Shown one piece after another: positions 33,791 to 41,999 of a stretch of 64,000 nt of DNA. Each line of letters opens with the position of its first letter. Positions within the stretch are counted from its first letter, which is position 1. The notes beneath the pieces were generated by a model. It saw nothing but the letters and a program-made list of their open reading frames with translations. It was not told the DNA's origin and made no database searches. Source of the stretch: CAWCDJ01 sp963836015 (GTDB lineage: Bacteria > Acidobacteriota > Terriglobia > Bryobacterales > Bryobacteraceae); NCBI GenBank assembly GCA_963836015.1, contig CAWIIF010000008.1, forward strand, positions 310,001-374,000, in the 5' to 3' direction. Position numbers and translations under genes: made by a program.

Positions 33791-34564
33791 GTGGGTGAAG
33801 CATCCAACAAGGAAATGATCTCGCCGGATGGACTGGGGAAGCCGCTGTGCCTGGTTTTGGCGATGGCGGGACTGTCTTTCGCCCAAAGCGTGGGGCAGGC
33901 GCCGCCGCCGGCCCAGCCGGAAGTGAAAACCGGGCAGGAAAGCACTGGCGCGAATAGCCAGCCCAAGCGCATCCTCGGCATCATGCCCAACTACCGGGCC
34001 GTGAGCGCCGGAGAGATCCCGCCGCCCCCCACGCCCAAGCAGGCATTCAAGATCGCAACCCAGAACAGCTTCGATTACTCGGCCTTTCTCTTCGTGGGCA
34101 TCACGTCCCTGATGGCGGAAGGATCGGATGCGCATCCGGCCTTGGGCAAGGGCATTGCCGGCTATGGAAGATACTACTGGCGCGGCTTTGTCGATAAGGC
34201 GGACGGCAATTACCTGGTGGTCTTCGCCCTGCCGACCGTCTTTCACGAGGACGAGCGCTACTATGCGATGGGGAAGGGCGGGATTTGGAAGCGGGCGATC
34301 TACGCGGCGTCGCGCATTCTCATTACTCCCAATTATCACGGGCACAACACCTTCAATGCGTCCGAAGTCTTCGGCCGCGGCATCGCTCAGGGTATCTCGG
34401 CGACTTACTACCCCAGCCAGGATCGCACCGCCGGCGCACTCGCGGTGAAGTATGGATTCGCGATGGCGCGCGACGCGCTGACGAATGTCTTTCGCGAGTT
34501 CTGGCCGGACATCGCGTCACACGTGCTGCACCGGCATTCATCATCGGGGAGTGGCGGGGGGTAG
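33791..34564 (+). CDS. Exported hypothetical protein
   Basis: The 257-residue frame starts MGEASNKEM with a leader from LCLVLAMAGLSFAQ and a Pro-rich segment (about 36-60). Then a compact domain follows with PNYRAVSAGEIPPPPTPKQAF, FVGITSLMAEG and GRYYWRGFVDKADGNYLVV. The true start may be internal, since the leader begins near residue 15. Proteins of this layout are frequent in Acidobacteria, and their function is unknown. Confidence 0.7.
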   Translation: MGEASNKEMISPDGLGKPLCLVLAMAGLSFAQSVGQAPPPAQPEVKTGQESTGANSQPKRILGIMPNYRAVSAGEIPPPPTPKQAFKIATQNSFDYSAFLFVGITSLMAEGSDAHPALGKGIAGYGRYYWRGFVDKADGNYLVVFALPTVFHEDERYYAMGKGGIWKRAIYAASRILITPNYHGHNTFNASEVFGRGIAQGISATYYPSQDRTAGALAVKYGFAMARDALTNVFREFWPDIASHVLHRHSSSGSGGG

Positions 34565-34922
34565 CGGAGGCTCGTGAGAGCCGGGAGTAATCTTCGGCAG
34601 GCGGCCTTCCAGCTCTGTACGAGCGGCGCGTGATACATCCAGAACACGTTCCAGGGTCAATCTGCATTCCCCCGGCCCCTGATGCCAGCGCCTCAACCCT
34701 GCCGGCTCGCGCTCCTTGCGCAGGTTGCGGTGTGCACTTTAATCGTCAGGTTAACGAGTTGTTGCACGAGGAAGCCTATTTCCTAAACCATGCACCCAGC
34801 TGCGATGGCACCGCTCATGGGGAAGTATAAATTAGCGCAGGTGTCAGGGTCAGAGATCAGGGAACGGAAAATCAGGAATCGCAAAATTCACTATTGACAT
34901 TGATAAGCCAATACACTACCGT
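34565..34922. other. 358 bp intergenic region with falling GC content
   Basis: No gene is supported. Base composition drops from GC-rich on the left to AT-rich over about 34830-34920, where a putative promoter for the ArsR cassette lies. Confidence 0.5.
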
Positions 34923-34931
34923 ATGGTTGTG
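34894..34931 (+). promoter_or_regulatory. Putative promoter and start-codon operator of the ArsR-AHSA1 pair
   Basis: A consensus -35 hexamer TTGACA lies at 34894-34899. Seventeen bases on, a poor -10 candidate (34917-34922) runs into the start codon. A dyad CACTACC-GTAT-GGTTGTG (34914-34931, one mismatch between 7 bp arms) spans the ATG at 34923. This suggests autoregulation by binding over the start. Inference only. Confidence 0.4.
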
Positions 34932-35276
34932 GATCAATTGGGTACAACATTTGCTGCTTTGTCTGATCCAACCCGGCGGGGGATGATCGAACGACTCTCA
35001 CATGGTCCTGCCTCTGTGCATGGATTGACGGAACCGTTTGCACTCTCGCAGCAGATGATTTCAAAACATATTGCCTACCTGGTGCGGGCGCGGATTGTGA
35101 TCAAGACGAAGCGTGGACGAGAGAGTGTGTGCACGCTTAGGCCAGAGGCGATAAAGACAGTCAGCGACTGGGCGGCCTATTATCGCCGATTCTGGGAAGA
35201 GAGTTTCGACAAGCTGGATGTAGTTGTGAAGCAAATGAAAAAAGCAGAGGTCAGAGATGACAAAAGACACGGTTAA
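34923..35276 (+). CDS. ArsR-family regulator (SdpR-like group)
   Basis: The 117-residue winged helix: TFAALSDPTRRGMIERLSHGPASVHGL and FALSQQMISKHIAYLVRARIV (recognition helix), then a wing, KTKRGRESVCTLRPEAI. The C-terminal helix (WAAYYRRFWEESFDKL) is typical of the SdpR-type members paired with an AHSA1 protein. It overlaps the next gene by 20 bp. It is AT-richer than its neighbours, with no visible ribosome-binding site directly before the ATG, suggesting a leaderless or very short-leader mRNA. Confidence 0.88.
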   Translation: MVVDQLGTTFAALSDPTRRGMIERLSHGPASVHGLTEPFALSQQMISKHIAYLVRARIVIKTKRGRESVCTLRPEAIKTVSDWAAYYRRFWEESFDKLDVVVKQMKKAEVRDDKRHG

Positions 35277-35766
35277 CGAGACAGAGCGGATGGTTGTCAC
35301 AAGAGTTTTTGATGCCCCACGCGAATTGGTTTGGAAGGCGTGGACAGATCCGAATTATGTGATGCAGTGGTGGGGGCCGAAGGGTTTTACTGCGCCTTTT
35401 TGCCGGATGGATTTTCGCGTGGGAGGAAAATTTCTCTGCTGCATGAGAGCGCCGGATGGCCAGGAGTTCTGGAATGCTGGTGAATACCACGAGATTGTTC
35501 TGCACGAGAAGATCGTTTCCTCCATGTACTTCTCCGACCCGGAGGGAAACAAGGTCGAGCCTGCGCAATATGGAATAGAACATGAGGCCATAGACGGTGC
35601 GCACGATGTGATTACCTTTGAGGATCTTGGAAACGGCCAGACGAAACTCACCTTCATTGGAAATGAAACTATGGAGAGCGCAAAGAGTAGCGGTCAAGTG
35701 GAGGGCTGGAACCAGATACTCGATAAAGTTGCCGCAGTTGTTGCGGGGCTAGCGCAGGCGAAATAA
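35257..35766 (+). CDS. AHSA1/SRPBCC-family ligand-binding domain protein
   Basis: The 169-residue protein shows the family start RVFDAPRELVWKAWTDPNYVMQWWGPKGF, the strand DFRVGGKFLCCM and the end MESAKSSGQVEGWNQILDKVA. The fold binds hydrophobic ligands. It is translationally coupled to the ArsR gene, whose regulator it may modulate or whose target it may be. Its composition is clearly AT-richer than the surrounding genes, consistent with horizontal acquisition. Confidence 0.88.
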   Translation: MTKDTVNETERMVVTRVFDAPRELVWKAWTDPNYVMQWWGPKGFTAPFCRMDFRVGGKFLCCMRAPDGQEFWNAGEYHEIVLHEKIVSSMYFSDPEGNKVEPAQYGIEHEAIDGAHDVITFEDLGNGQTKLTFIGNETMESAKSSGQVEGWNQILDKVAAVVAGLAQAK

Positions 35767-35781
35767 GAAGTTGAAGTTTTG

Positions 35782-35922
35782 ATGATCGTCATGCGCGAGG
35801 TACTGATCGTAAAGCAAACGCAGGTGCATGTCGAAATTCCGGCCGGCGAGAAGGCGGCGCTGTTGTGGGGCGCCGCCAATCGCGACCGGCGTGATCACAT
35901 CGTCGTCCAAGCCGGATCGTGA
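35782..35922 (+). pseudogene. Probable remnant of a cytochrome P450 gene
   Basis: A 46-codon frame contains VHVEIPAGEKAALLWGAANRDRRDH. This matches the P450 segment following the K-helix (inherited pattern IPAG...VLL...G.ANRD), before the haem-binding loop. The FxxGxHxCxG haem motif and everything else are missing. It lies directly after the AHSA1 gene, so it is probably a decayed insertion or a gene eroded by rearrangement. Confidence 0.45.
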
Positions 35923-36013
35923 TCTTCGTCTTTCCCTAAATCAGGTTTTGCCGCGGACTTTGGGCTCGCCGTTCTTACCTCCCCTGAGCTCCGGTCGATA
36001 CGACTGGTGTAGC

Positions 36014-36118
36014 GCGTGGCACGTAATACGCAGTCTGGTCTCGCAAAAGGGCAAACCAGGTACGAATTTCGCAAGTGCGACGAAATTCGATGCCAGTCCC
36101 TGCTTTGCAGCGCATCCC
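36014..36118 (-). repeat. Dispersed ~110 bp repeat with internal hairpin, copy B
   Basis: The minus strand matches 11355-11468, including the CGAATTTCG...CGAAATTCG dyad. It follows the P450 remnant and precedes the 3D-domain gene's 3' end. No coding potential. Confidence 0.7.
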
Positions 36119-36154
36119 GTTGCCCAGCGATGTTTGCCTGCGCACGACAACCAG

Positions 36155-36505
36155 TCAGCGGGGCGATTTGTGGTTGGCCCGCGGGAGGACGTGGACGGTT
36201 ACTACTTTCCGTCCGAAGCGCTTCGCCTCGGAAGCGCTTCGCACATAGATGTCGATCATGCGACCTTTCACTCCGGGGCCCGTGTCGGTGACGCGATAAA
36301 CCCCGGAATAGCGGCCGGCTCCCGTGACGCGGATCCGGGAGCCGAGGGGCAAGATCGCGGGATCGGCGGCGACGGTCCCTCTATGCGCCGGCCTGCCGGT
36401 GGCTGTGAGGCCGGCGATCGCGGTCGCGGTCGCGGTGAAGCGGCGCGCGCCGTGGGCGATTCCCAGGCCGAGCAAGGCAACGACAGTTACGAGCGCAAGG
36501 CGCAC
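36155..36505 (-). CDS. 3D/RlpA-like double-psi beta-barrel domain protein, exported
   Basis: A GTG start at 36505 gives 116 residues: leader (RLALVTVVALLGLGIAHG), then VAADPAILPLGSRIRVTG, YSGVYRVTDTGPGVKGRMIDIYV with the conserved DTG and D-IY residues, ending KVVTVHVLPRA. The domain acts on peptidoglycan in related lytic transglycosylases (RlpA/MltA type). The catalytic residues of this short form cannot be verified, so enzyme versus binding function is open. Confidence 0.8.
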   Translation of the reverse strand: MRLALVTVVALLGLGIAHGARRFTATATAIAGLTATGRPAHRGTVAADPAILPLGSRIRVTGAGRYSGVYRVTDTGPGVKGRMIDIYVRSASEAKRFGRKVVTVHVLPRANHKSPR

Positions 36506-36548
36506 ACGACGGATGGTGCAATCGTGTCTCCGCTGTATCCTTTTATAC

Positions 36549-37445
36549 TTATACGCGGCCGCTGTCGAATCCGCGCCTCAGGAACGCCGCGGCGTCGTTC
36601 ATCGCTTCCCGCGCCCCTCGCAGCGTGCCCTGCATCGTGAAGAAGCCGTGGATCATCCCGAGGTACCGCCGCGCCTGAACCAGGCTGCCCGATTGAACCA
36701 GCTTCTGCGCGTACGCTTCGCCCTCGCCGCGCAGCGGATCGTATTCCGCCGTCAAGACAAAGGCCGGCGCAACTCCACGGGCATCTTCCGCAAAGAGCGG
36801 TGAGGCCAGCGGGTCGCGCGGATCGGCGCCCTCCGGAAGGTATTCGGACCAGCCCCGGCGCATGTCCGCGGCTCCCGGCCCGTAGCCATCGCCGAACTCG
36901 GCGTACGAAGGCGAGGCGCACGTGGCATCGATCATCGGATAGATCAAGAGCTGGCATCGCAGCGCGGACCCGCGGTGTTCCAGCGCCGCGCCGGCGGCGA
37001 GATTGGCGCCCGCGCTGTCGCCCGCGACGCCGGCCGGCACGCCTTGCCGCAGTGCCCACTCGACGGCGCTGCCCGCATCTTCCGCGGCGGCCGGGAAGCG
37101 GTGCTCGGGCGCGAGCCGGTAGTCCACGGCCATGATGCGGCAGCCCGCCGAGACGGCGAGGATCCGGCACACCGGGTCGTGGCTTTCCAAATCGCCGCTG
37201 AAAAACCGGCCGCCGTGAAAGTAGACCACCACCGGGAGCCCGTCCGCCAGAGCGGGCCAGTACTGCCGCGCCCGCACCGCCCCGGGCAGGACCACGTCTT
37301 CGACCCGCGCGAGCGCCGGCGCGTCTCCCGCGAGCGCGGCCGAGCGCCGCATCATCGCGCGCGTGGCGGCGACATCCAGCGACGATCGCGGCGGTTGGCC
37401 TTTCTGCCGTTCGAGGTGCGCCGCTACTTCAGGATCGAGCGGCAT
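36549..37445 (-). CDS. Alpha/beta-hydrolase, HSL-type acetyl esterase/lipase
   Basis: The 298-residue protein has the HGG oxyanion motif (VYFHGGRFFSGD, about 73-84) and the nucleophile elbow GDSAGANLAAG (about 143-153), with Asp in VLTAEYDPLRGEG and His near LGMIHGFFTM. This is the HSL (Aes-like) family. No leader is visible, so it is probably cytoplasmic. Its start overlaps the PfpI gene's end by 17 bp, so they are co-transcribed. Confidence 0.88.
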   Translation of the reverse strand: MPLDPEVAAHLERQKGQPPRSSLDVAATRAMMRRSAALAGDAPALARVEDVVLPGAVRARQYWPALADGLPVVVYFHGGRFFSGDLESHDPVCRILAVSAGCRIMAVDYRLAPEHRFPAAAEDAGSAVEWALRQGVPAGVAGDSAGANLAAGAALEHRGSALRCQLLIYPMIDATCASPSYAEFGDGYGPGAADMRRGWSEYLPEGADPRDPLASPLFAEDARGVAPAFVLTAEYDPLRGEGEAYAQKLVQSGSLVQARRYLGMIHGFFTMQGTLRGAREAMNDAAAFLRRGFDSGRV

Positions 37446-37998
37446 CCGCCCGGCCCGAAAGCTGCGCGAAGATCTCGCGGTAGAAGGAAGGATGCGACTG
37501 CCACGTCTGGGCCGTCACGATGCGCCCGTCGCGCACGGTCTGGTCGGTTGAGTAGGTCGCCCCGGCCTGCTCCGCCTCCAGGCGCACGTGCTCGTAGCAG
37601 GTCACGCGCTTGCCCTTCGTCAACCCCGCGGCGGCCAGCACCTGCACACCGTGGCAGATCGCGAAGATCCACTTGCCCTGCCGGTCGAACTCCCTGGCGA
37701 TCTCCAGGACCCTGGCGTTGTTCCGCAGATATTCCGGCGCCCGCCCGCCCAATATGAGAACGGCGGCGTAGTCCTCGACCTTCACCTGGTCGAACGCCAC
37801 ATCGGCCTCCAGCCCGTAACCGCGGCGCTCGATGTAGGTGTCCCATCCGGGCTTGAAATCGTGCATCACGAGATTCAGCCGGCGGCGGGAAGGCGCCGCG
37901 ACCACCGGCTCCCATCCCTCCTCCTGAAACCGGTGCACCGCATAGAGCGCCTCGTACGATTCGCCGCCGTCGCCCGTAATCACGAGAATCTTCGACAT
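37429..37998 (-). CDS. DJ-1/PfpI-family protein
   Basis: The ATG at 37998 (MSKILVITGDGGESYEALY) gives 189 residues. Nucleophile segment AICHGVQVLAAAGLTKGKRVT has the family Cys followed by His (about 114-115). The upstream acid lies near GDGGESYE. Members range from chaperones to glyoxalases and peptidase-like enzymes. Coupling to the esterase suggests a shared detoxification or catabolic role. Confidence 0.85.
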   Translation of the reverse strand: MSKILVITGDGGESYEALYAVHRFQEEGWEPVVAAPSRRRLNLVMHDFKPGWDTYIERRGYGLEADVAFDQVKVEDYAAVLILGGRAPEYLRNNARVLEIAREFDRQGKWIFAICHGVQVLAAAGLTKGKRVTCYEHVRLEAEQAGATYSTDQTVRDGRIVTAQTWQSHPSFYREIFAQLSGRADAARS

Positions 37999-38110
37999 GC
38001 TCCTAATGTAACGCGGCGGACCGGGCGCCAAAGTCTCAGCTGCAACGATTTGCCCTCCAGCGACACTATTCCGCTGTATCCGGACTTTCGACAAAGGAAA
38101 TCATTCACGA

Positions 38111-39994
38111 ATGAGTGCACCGAATCTAACGTTTTCCGTAGAGCCCATGGAATCCGGCAAAGTACTTTATCTCCCGATTGCCGCGGAGACTGCCGGGCAG
38201 AATCCATCCATCAAGCTCATCCTCGGGCTCACCATCACCAATCACGAAGCCGCGTCCGTTCATGTCAGCGGGGTCACGTTCTCCTTCCCCGGCTCTGCGA
38301 ACGCCGCCGTGGTGATGCAGGTCCCCGGCTTCGATATCCCCGCCGGCCATTCCCAATTCTGGGCCAACGGGGTCGTCAACAACAGCGCGAACAACGAAAT
38401 CTTCTTGCCCGCTCCCGCCCCACCCAAGGTGACGGTCGCCGTCACCTGTAAAAACTTCAGCTCTCCCGCCTCGATCACCCTCGAACTCTCACCTTATAAA
38501 ACCACTGCCAGTCCAGCGGGCTTTCTTTTCCCCTTTCACCAGTCGGATTTCCGCATCGGCGAATACATCGTCACCAGTGCCATCCACTGGGCCGACGGCG
38601 GCAACGGCACCCAGATCAACGCCCACGACATCGGCGTCCAGGCCTTTGATGCGAACAGCCACCAGTGGAGCCAGATCCTTCCCGGCACCGATGGCTCGAA
38701 GAACGAGCACTGGCGCATCTGGGGCAAGCCGGTGCGCGCCGCCGCCGACGGCACGGTGGTCGCGGTGGTCGATGGCGTGCCATCCAACACGGTGATCGGA
38801 CAGTTTCCCGCCTCGGTCATCGATGGCGCCGGCAATCATTACTTCATCCAGCACGGCGATGTGGTCGTACTCTATGCGCACATGCAGGCCGGCAGCCTCA
38901 ACCCCGCCCTGGCGCACGTCGGCGCCGCCGTAAAAGCGGGCGACCGGCTGGGGCTGGCCGGCAACTCCGGCAACTCGACCAACCCGCACACTCACATCCA
39001 CGCGCAGAAATCCAGCTCCAGCGGCCCGCTCCGCATGCTCGAATTCCGCGACATGTGGGTGCTCCCGGCGTCGAAGCTCAATCCGCCCGATCCCGCCGGC
39101 CCCTGGGTGCTGGTCAAGGACCAGGGCGTTCCGAAAGACGCCGTGAACATCTGGACGGCCGCCTCGAAGCCCGCCTGGTACCCGCCTTCGTGGGGCGAGA
39201 TCGCCTACTTCGGCATCCCCATCGGGAACTACCAGACGCTCTTCGATCACGTCACCTCTTCGGGCTATCGCCCGGTGTGGTTCGCCGGTTTCCAGGCCGG
39301 TGGAAACACGCTCGTCAACGTCATCTTCCGCCCGCAGGACAGCGTCGCCTGGAGCGCCCGGCACGGTCTCACCGCCGATCAATACCAGGCGGAATTCGAC
39401 GCTCAGAAGAAAGCCGGCAAACGGCTTCTCAACGTGAATAATTACATCGAGGGCGGCCACATCCTGTACGCCGGCATCTGGGTGGACACGCCCACGCCCG
39501 GCCTCCAGGCCTATCACGGCAAGAATGCGGCCGAGCACCAGGCCCTCTTCGATCAATTCTTCAAGCAGGGCCTCATGCCGATCAACGTCTCGGTTGTCTC
39601 GCAGAACGGAAACCGCACGTACGCCGCCTTCTACGAGAAGGTGGACACCGGCTCGCTGATCCTGAAGAGCTTCCTCACCGCGGCCGAATACCAGAAGGAG
39701 TGGAACGACAACAGCGCCGCCGGACGCCAGCTCGCTTACCTGGTCGCGTACAATCACTCCGACGGTCCGCGCTTCTCAGCGATCTTCCAGCAGAAGGTGG
39801 CCGGGACCGGCGGCACCGTGGGCCATCACGGCCTCACCCCGGCGCAGATGCAGAGCAACTACGATCAGAATCTCGCCGCCGGCCTGCTTACCCGCTCGAT
39901 TGCCGGCTACGATCAGGGCGGTCACGCGACCTATGCCGCCGCCTGGCGCAAAGCCCCGGTTGGCGCGCTGGCGGCGGCCGGAGGCATCGGTTAA
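38111..39994 (+). CDS. M23-like peptidase fused to five tandem beta-repeats
   Basis: The 627-residue protein has an N-terminal strand-rich domain (about 1-135), then an M23-type region with AHDIGVQAFD, GKPVRAAADGTVVAV and HTHIH at 293-297 (metal ligands). Five repeats of about 50 residues follow from about 365 to 620, each of the form (L)T..YQ..FD...G...... YAxIW, which matches Bacterial tandem repeat domain 1. No Sec or Tat leader is visible although peptidoglycan is extracytoplasmic. A different export route or an intracellular substrate is possible. The start follows an AAAGGAAA site. Confidence 0.82.
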   Translation: MSAPNLTFSVEPMESGKVLYLPIAAETAGQNPSIKLILGLTITNHEAASVHVSGVTFSFPGSANAAVVMQVPGFDIPAGHSQFWANGVVNNSANNEIFLPAPAPPKVTVAVTCKNFSSPASITLELSPYKTTASPAGFLFPFHQSDFRIGEYIVTSAIHWADGGNGTQINAHDIGVQAFDANSHQWSQILPGTDGSKNEHWRIWGKPVRAAADGTVVAVVDGVPSNTVIGQFPASVIDGAGNHYFIQHGDVVVLYAHMQAGSLNPALAHVGAAVKAGDRLGLAGNSGNSTNPHTHIHAQKSSSSGPLRMLEFRDMWVLPASKLNPPDPAGPWVLVKDQGVPKDAVNIWTAASKPAWYPPSWGEIAYFGIPIGNYQTLFDHVTSSGYRPVWFAGFQAGGNTLVNVIFRPQDSVAWSARHGLTADQYQAEFDAQKKAGKRLLNVNNYIEGGHILYAGIWVDTPTPGLQAYHGKNAAEHQALFDQFFKQGLMPINVSVVSQNGNRTYAAFYEKVDTGSLILKSFLTAAEYQKEWNDNSAAGRQLAYLVAYNHSDGPRFSAIFQQKVAGTGGTVGHHGLTPAQMQSNYDQNLAAGLLTRSIAGYDQGGHATYAAAWRKAPVGALAAAGGIG

Positions 39995-40028
39995 GGCGAA
40001 CCGGTCTGTCCCCTTTTGGGGAAGGCGG

Positions 40029-40069
40029 GCGCCTCCGGCGCGTGGGCAGGCCGGGAGGCCTACCCTACG
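40029..40069 (-). repeat. 3'-end hairpin repeat, copy 3 (supplies a stop codon)
   Basis: On the minus strand this reads CGTAGGGTAGGCCTCC then the pairing GGCCTGCC and a second hairpin GCGCC...GGCGC. The second TAG is the stop codon of the radical SAM gene. It lies between convergent genes. Confidence 0.75.
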
Positions 40070-41709
40070 GAAGTCTCCCAGTTACGGCGGCCGATGATAG
40101 TGGCGGGGTCGTAGGTGTGGCCGCGAGCGAGCCGGCGCTCTTCGCGAAGGCTGGTCCACCAGAGGACCGGGCCGAGGAGGCGGGCGGCCAGGGCGGCGAC
40201 GACAGGGAACTCGCGCTCCAGCTCTTTGCGGAGGGCGCGCATCCGCTGGGCCATCTCGCGGTTGGTGCTGCGAAGGCGGTGCTCCATGGCCCAGAGGCTG
40301 GCGGCGTAGGCGTGCCGCAGGAGGCGCGCCTCGCGATGGAAGCGCTCGCGCACGCGCAGGTCGGGGTGGTTCTTGTACAGCTTCCAGCCGGCGAAGGTGG
40401 TGCGGCAGATGCGGAACAGGCTGGGACCGTTCCGCTCGAAGTCGCGCCGGAAGGCCCATCCGAGATACCGGCGGGATTCCTCGCGGGTGATGGCGGGGTG
40501 GCGGAAGTTGAAGGCGTCCTGGCCGTGGATATCGGCCAGATCCACATCGAGCAAGCGGCCCTGCTCCCGCATTTCGCTGTATAGCGGAGTGCCGGGGACG
40601 GGAGTGTAGAGCATGAACTGGTGCAGATCGGTTTCGTGCTCCACGGCGTGCTCGATCTCCGCCAGGATGTTGGCGGGGGTGTGGTGCTCCAGGCCGATAA
40701 TCGTCGAGCCGAGCAGGACGATGCCGTGATGCCTCAGGTCCGCGGCCAACTGCTGCGTGTCGGCGCCGGCCAGCTTGGCATAGCCGGAACGCGGCGACTC
40801 CAGGCCGATCCAGATCGATGAGATCCCCAGCTCGACGAGCTCTTCATATCGATACTTGGCGATGGCGTTGGCGGAGGAGAAGATGTGGAGCGTCCAGCTC
40901 TTGTGCGCGGCGCGCATGAGATCGAGCAGCTCCATGGCGCGGCGCTTCTGCAGCAGGAAGTTCTCGTCCATGATGAAGAACGACTGCACATGGCGCGACG
41001 CTTCGGCCTCCAGCATCACGCGGAACAGCTCTTCGCCGGTGGAGTAGAGGTTGAGCATTTTGCCCTTGCCGCCGAAGAACGCGGACGTGGTGCAGAAATT
41101 ACAGCCCAGGGGGCAGCCCATGGAAGCGATGATGGTGGCGGAGGAATCGGCGCGGTCCGGTATGCGGACGCCCATCACGCGCAGGTCGAAGCCGGAATCG
41201 AGCGCGGGGTGGCGAATGGGGGCGGCGGAATCTTCGCCGAGGTACTCGCGCATCCAGGCGATGCCGTCGCCCTTGACGATGTGGTCGGCGTCGAGCAGCC
41301 GCTCGATGCCGGGGATGGCCGAGACGTGGCCGCCCACCACGATAGTGGAGTGGGGCGAAAGCTGCCGCACCATGCGGCACATCTCGCGCACCTTGCCGAC
41401 ATTGACGATGATGGAGGAGATGCCGACGATATCGTAGCGGTGCGCCTGCAGCTCGCGGGCGAAGGCCTCGCGGTCCGGGAAGTCGAGGACGGTGCAGGGC
41501 GCCGAGATATTCTCCTGGATCATGAGGATGCCCCAGGAGCGATGGAAGCGGCGCAAGGAGAAGGAACCCTGAGCTTTGGTTACCTGGTTGTGGTAAAGCT
41601 CCATGGGGTTGATGGTCCGGCTGCCGAACGCATCGTCCTGCGCGTATGGACCGAATACCGACGAAAGCAACACACGAGCGGCGGTCCCTTTGGAATGAGG
41701 ATTGACCAT
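40060..41709 (-). CDS. B12-binding-domain radical SAM enzyme
   Basis: The 549-residue protein has an N-terminal cobalamin-binding-like domain (about 75-150, with DIVGISSIIVNVGKV and STIVVGGHVSAIPG). The [4Fe-4S] site is CPLGCNFC (about 199-206), with further TIM-barrel elements FFIMDENFLLQKRRAMEL, SSIWIGLESPRSGYAKLAG and GSTIIGLEHHT. A C-terminal basic tail (about 430-549) is unusually long and Arg-rich. The substrate is unknown; methylation or carbon-chain rearrangements are family options. Confidence 0.87.
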   Translation of the reverse strand: MVNPHSKGTAARVLLSSVFGPYAQDDAFGSRTINPMELYHNQVTKAQGSFSLRRFHRSWGILMIQENISAPCTVLDFPDREAFARELQAHRYDIVGISSIIVNVGKVREMCRMVRQLSPHSTIVVGGHVSAIPGIERLLDADHIVKGDGIAWMREYLGEDSAAPIRHPALDSGFDLRVMGVRIPDRADSSATIIASMGCPLGCNFCTTSAFFGGKGKMLNLYSTGEELFRVMLEAEASRHVQSFFIMDENFLLQKRRAMELLDLMRAAHKSWTLHIFSSANAIAKYRYEELVELGISSIWIGLESPRSGYAKLAGADTQQLAADLRHHGIVLLGSTIIGLEHHTPANILAEIEHAVEHETDLHQFMLYTPVPGTPLYSEMREQGRLLDVDLADIHGQDAFNFRHPAITREESRRYLGWAFRRDFERNGPSLFRICRTTFAGWKLYKNHPDLRVRERFHREARLLRHAYAASLWAMEHRLRSTNREMAQRMRALRKELEREFPVVAALAARLLGPVLWWTSLREERRLARGHTYDPATIIGRRNWETSVG

Positions 41710-41855
41710 GTCAGGGGAAGCTGAAGAGCCTGTCCTTAGTTCAGCTTAGCAGGATATTAGGAGTATAAGGCCTGGAGTTATTGTAATTTATTTGTAAGAA
41801 CGAAGGTGGGCAAGCTCAAGCATGCCTCACCAAAAGCTGCTACGCTCAGGGCACC

Positions 41856-41993
41856 ATGTCAGCTATCAATGGTGATAAAGCGCGCTTTCACAGAGAGCGT
41901 AAGAGCAAGCTTGCCCGGAGAGAACGCAGCCAGGCGCTAAGAAAGAAGATATCGGCGCGGACCCCGGCGCGTCCGGGCGGCGCGCAGTTGTAG
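41856..41993 (+). CDS. Tiny basic protein (45 residues)
   Basis: ATG at 41856, TAG at 41991-41993. The product MSAINGDKARFHRERKSKLA...RRERSQALRKKI is strongly basic, with the NGDKARFHRERK start that I associate with a small conserved acidobacterial family. Such proteins may bind RNA or ribosomes, but no evidence is available. It ends 6 bp before the TonB-receptor stop. Too short to be certain of coding. Confidence 0.5.
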   Translation: MSAINGDKARFHRERKSKLARRERSQALRKKISARTPARPGGAQL

Positions 41994-41999
41994 CGGCGG

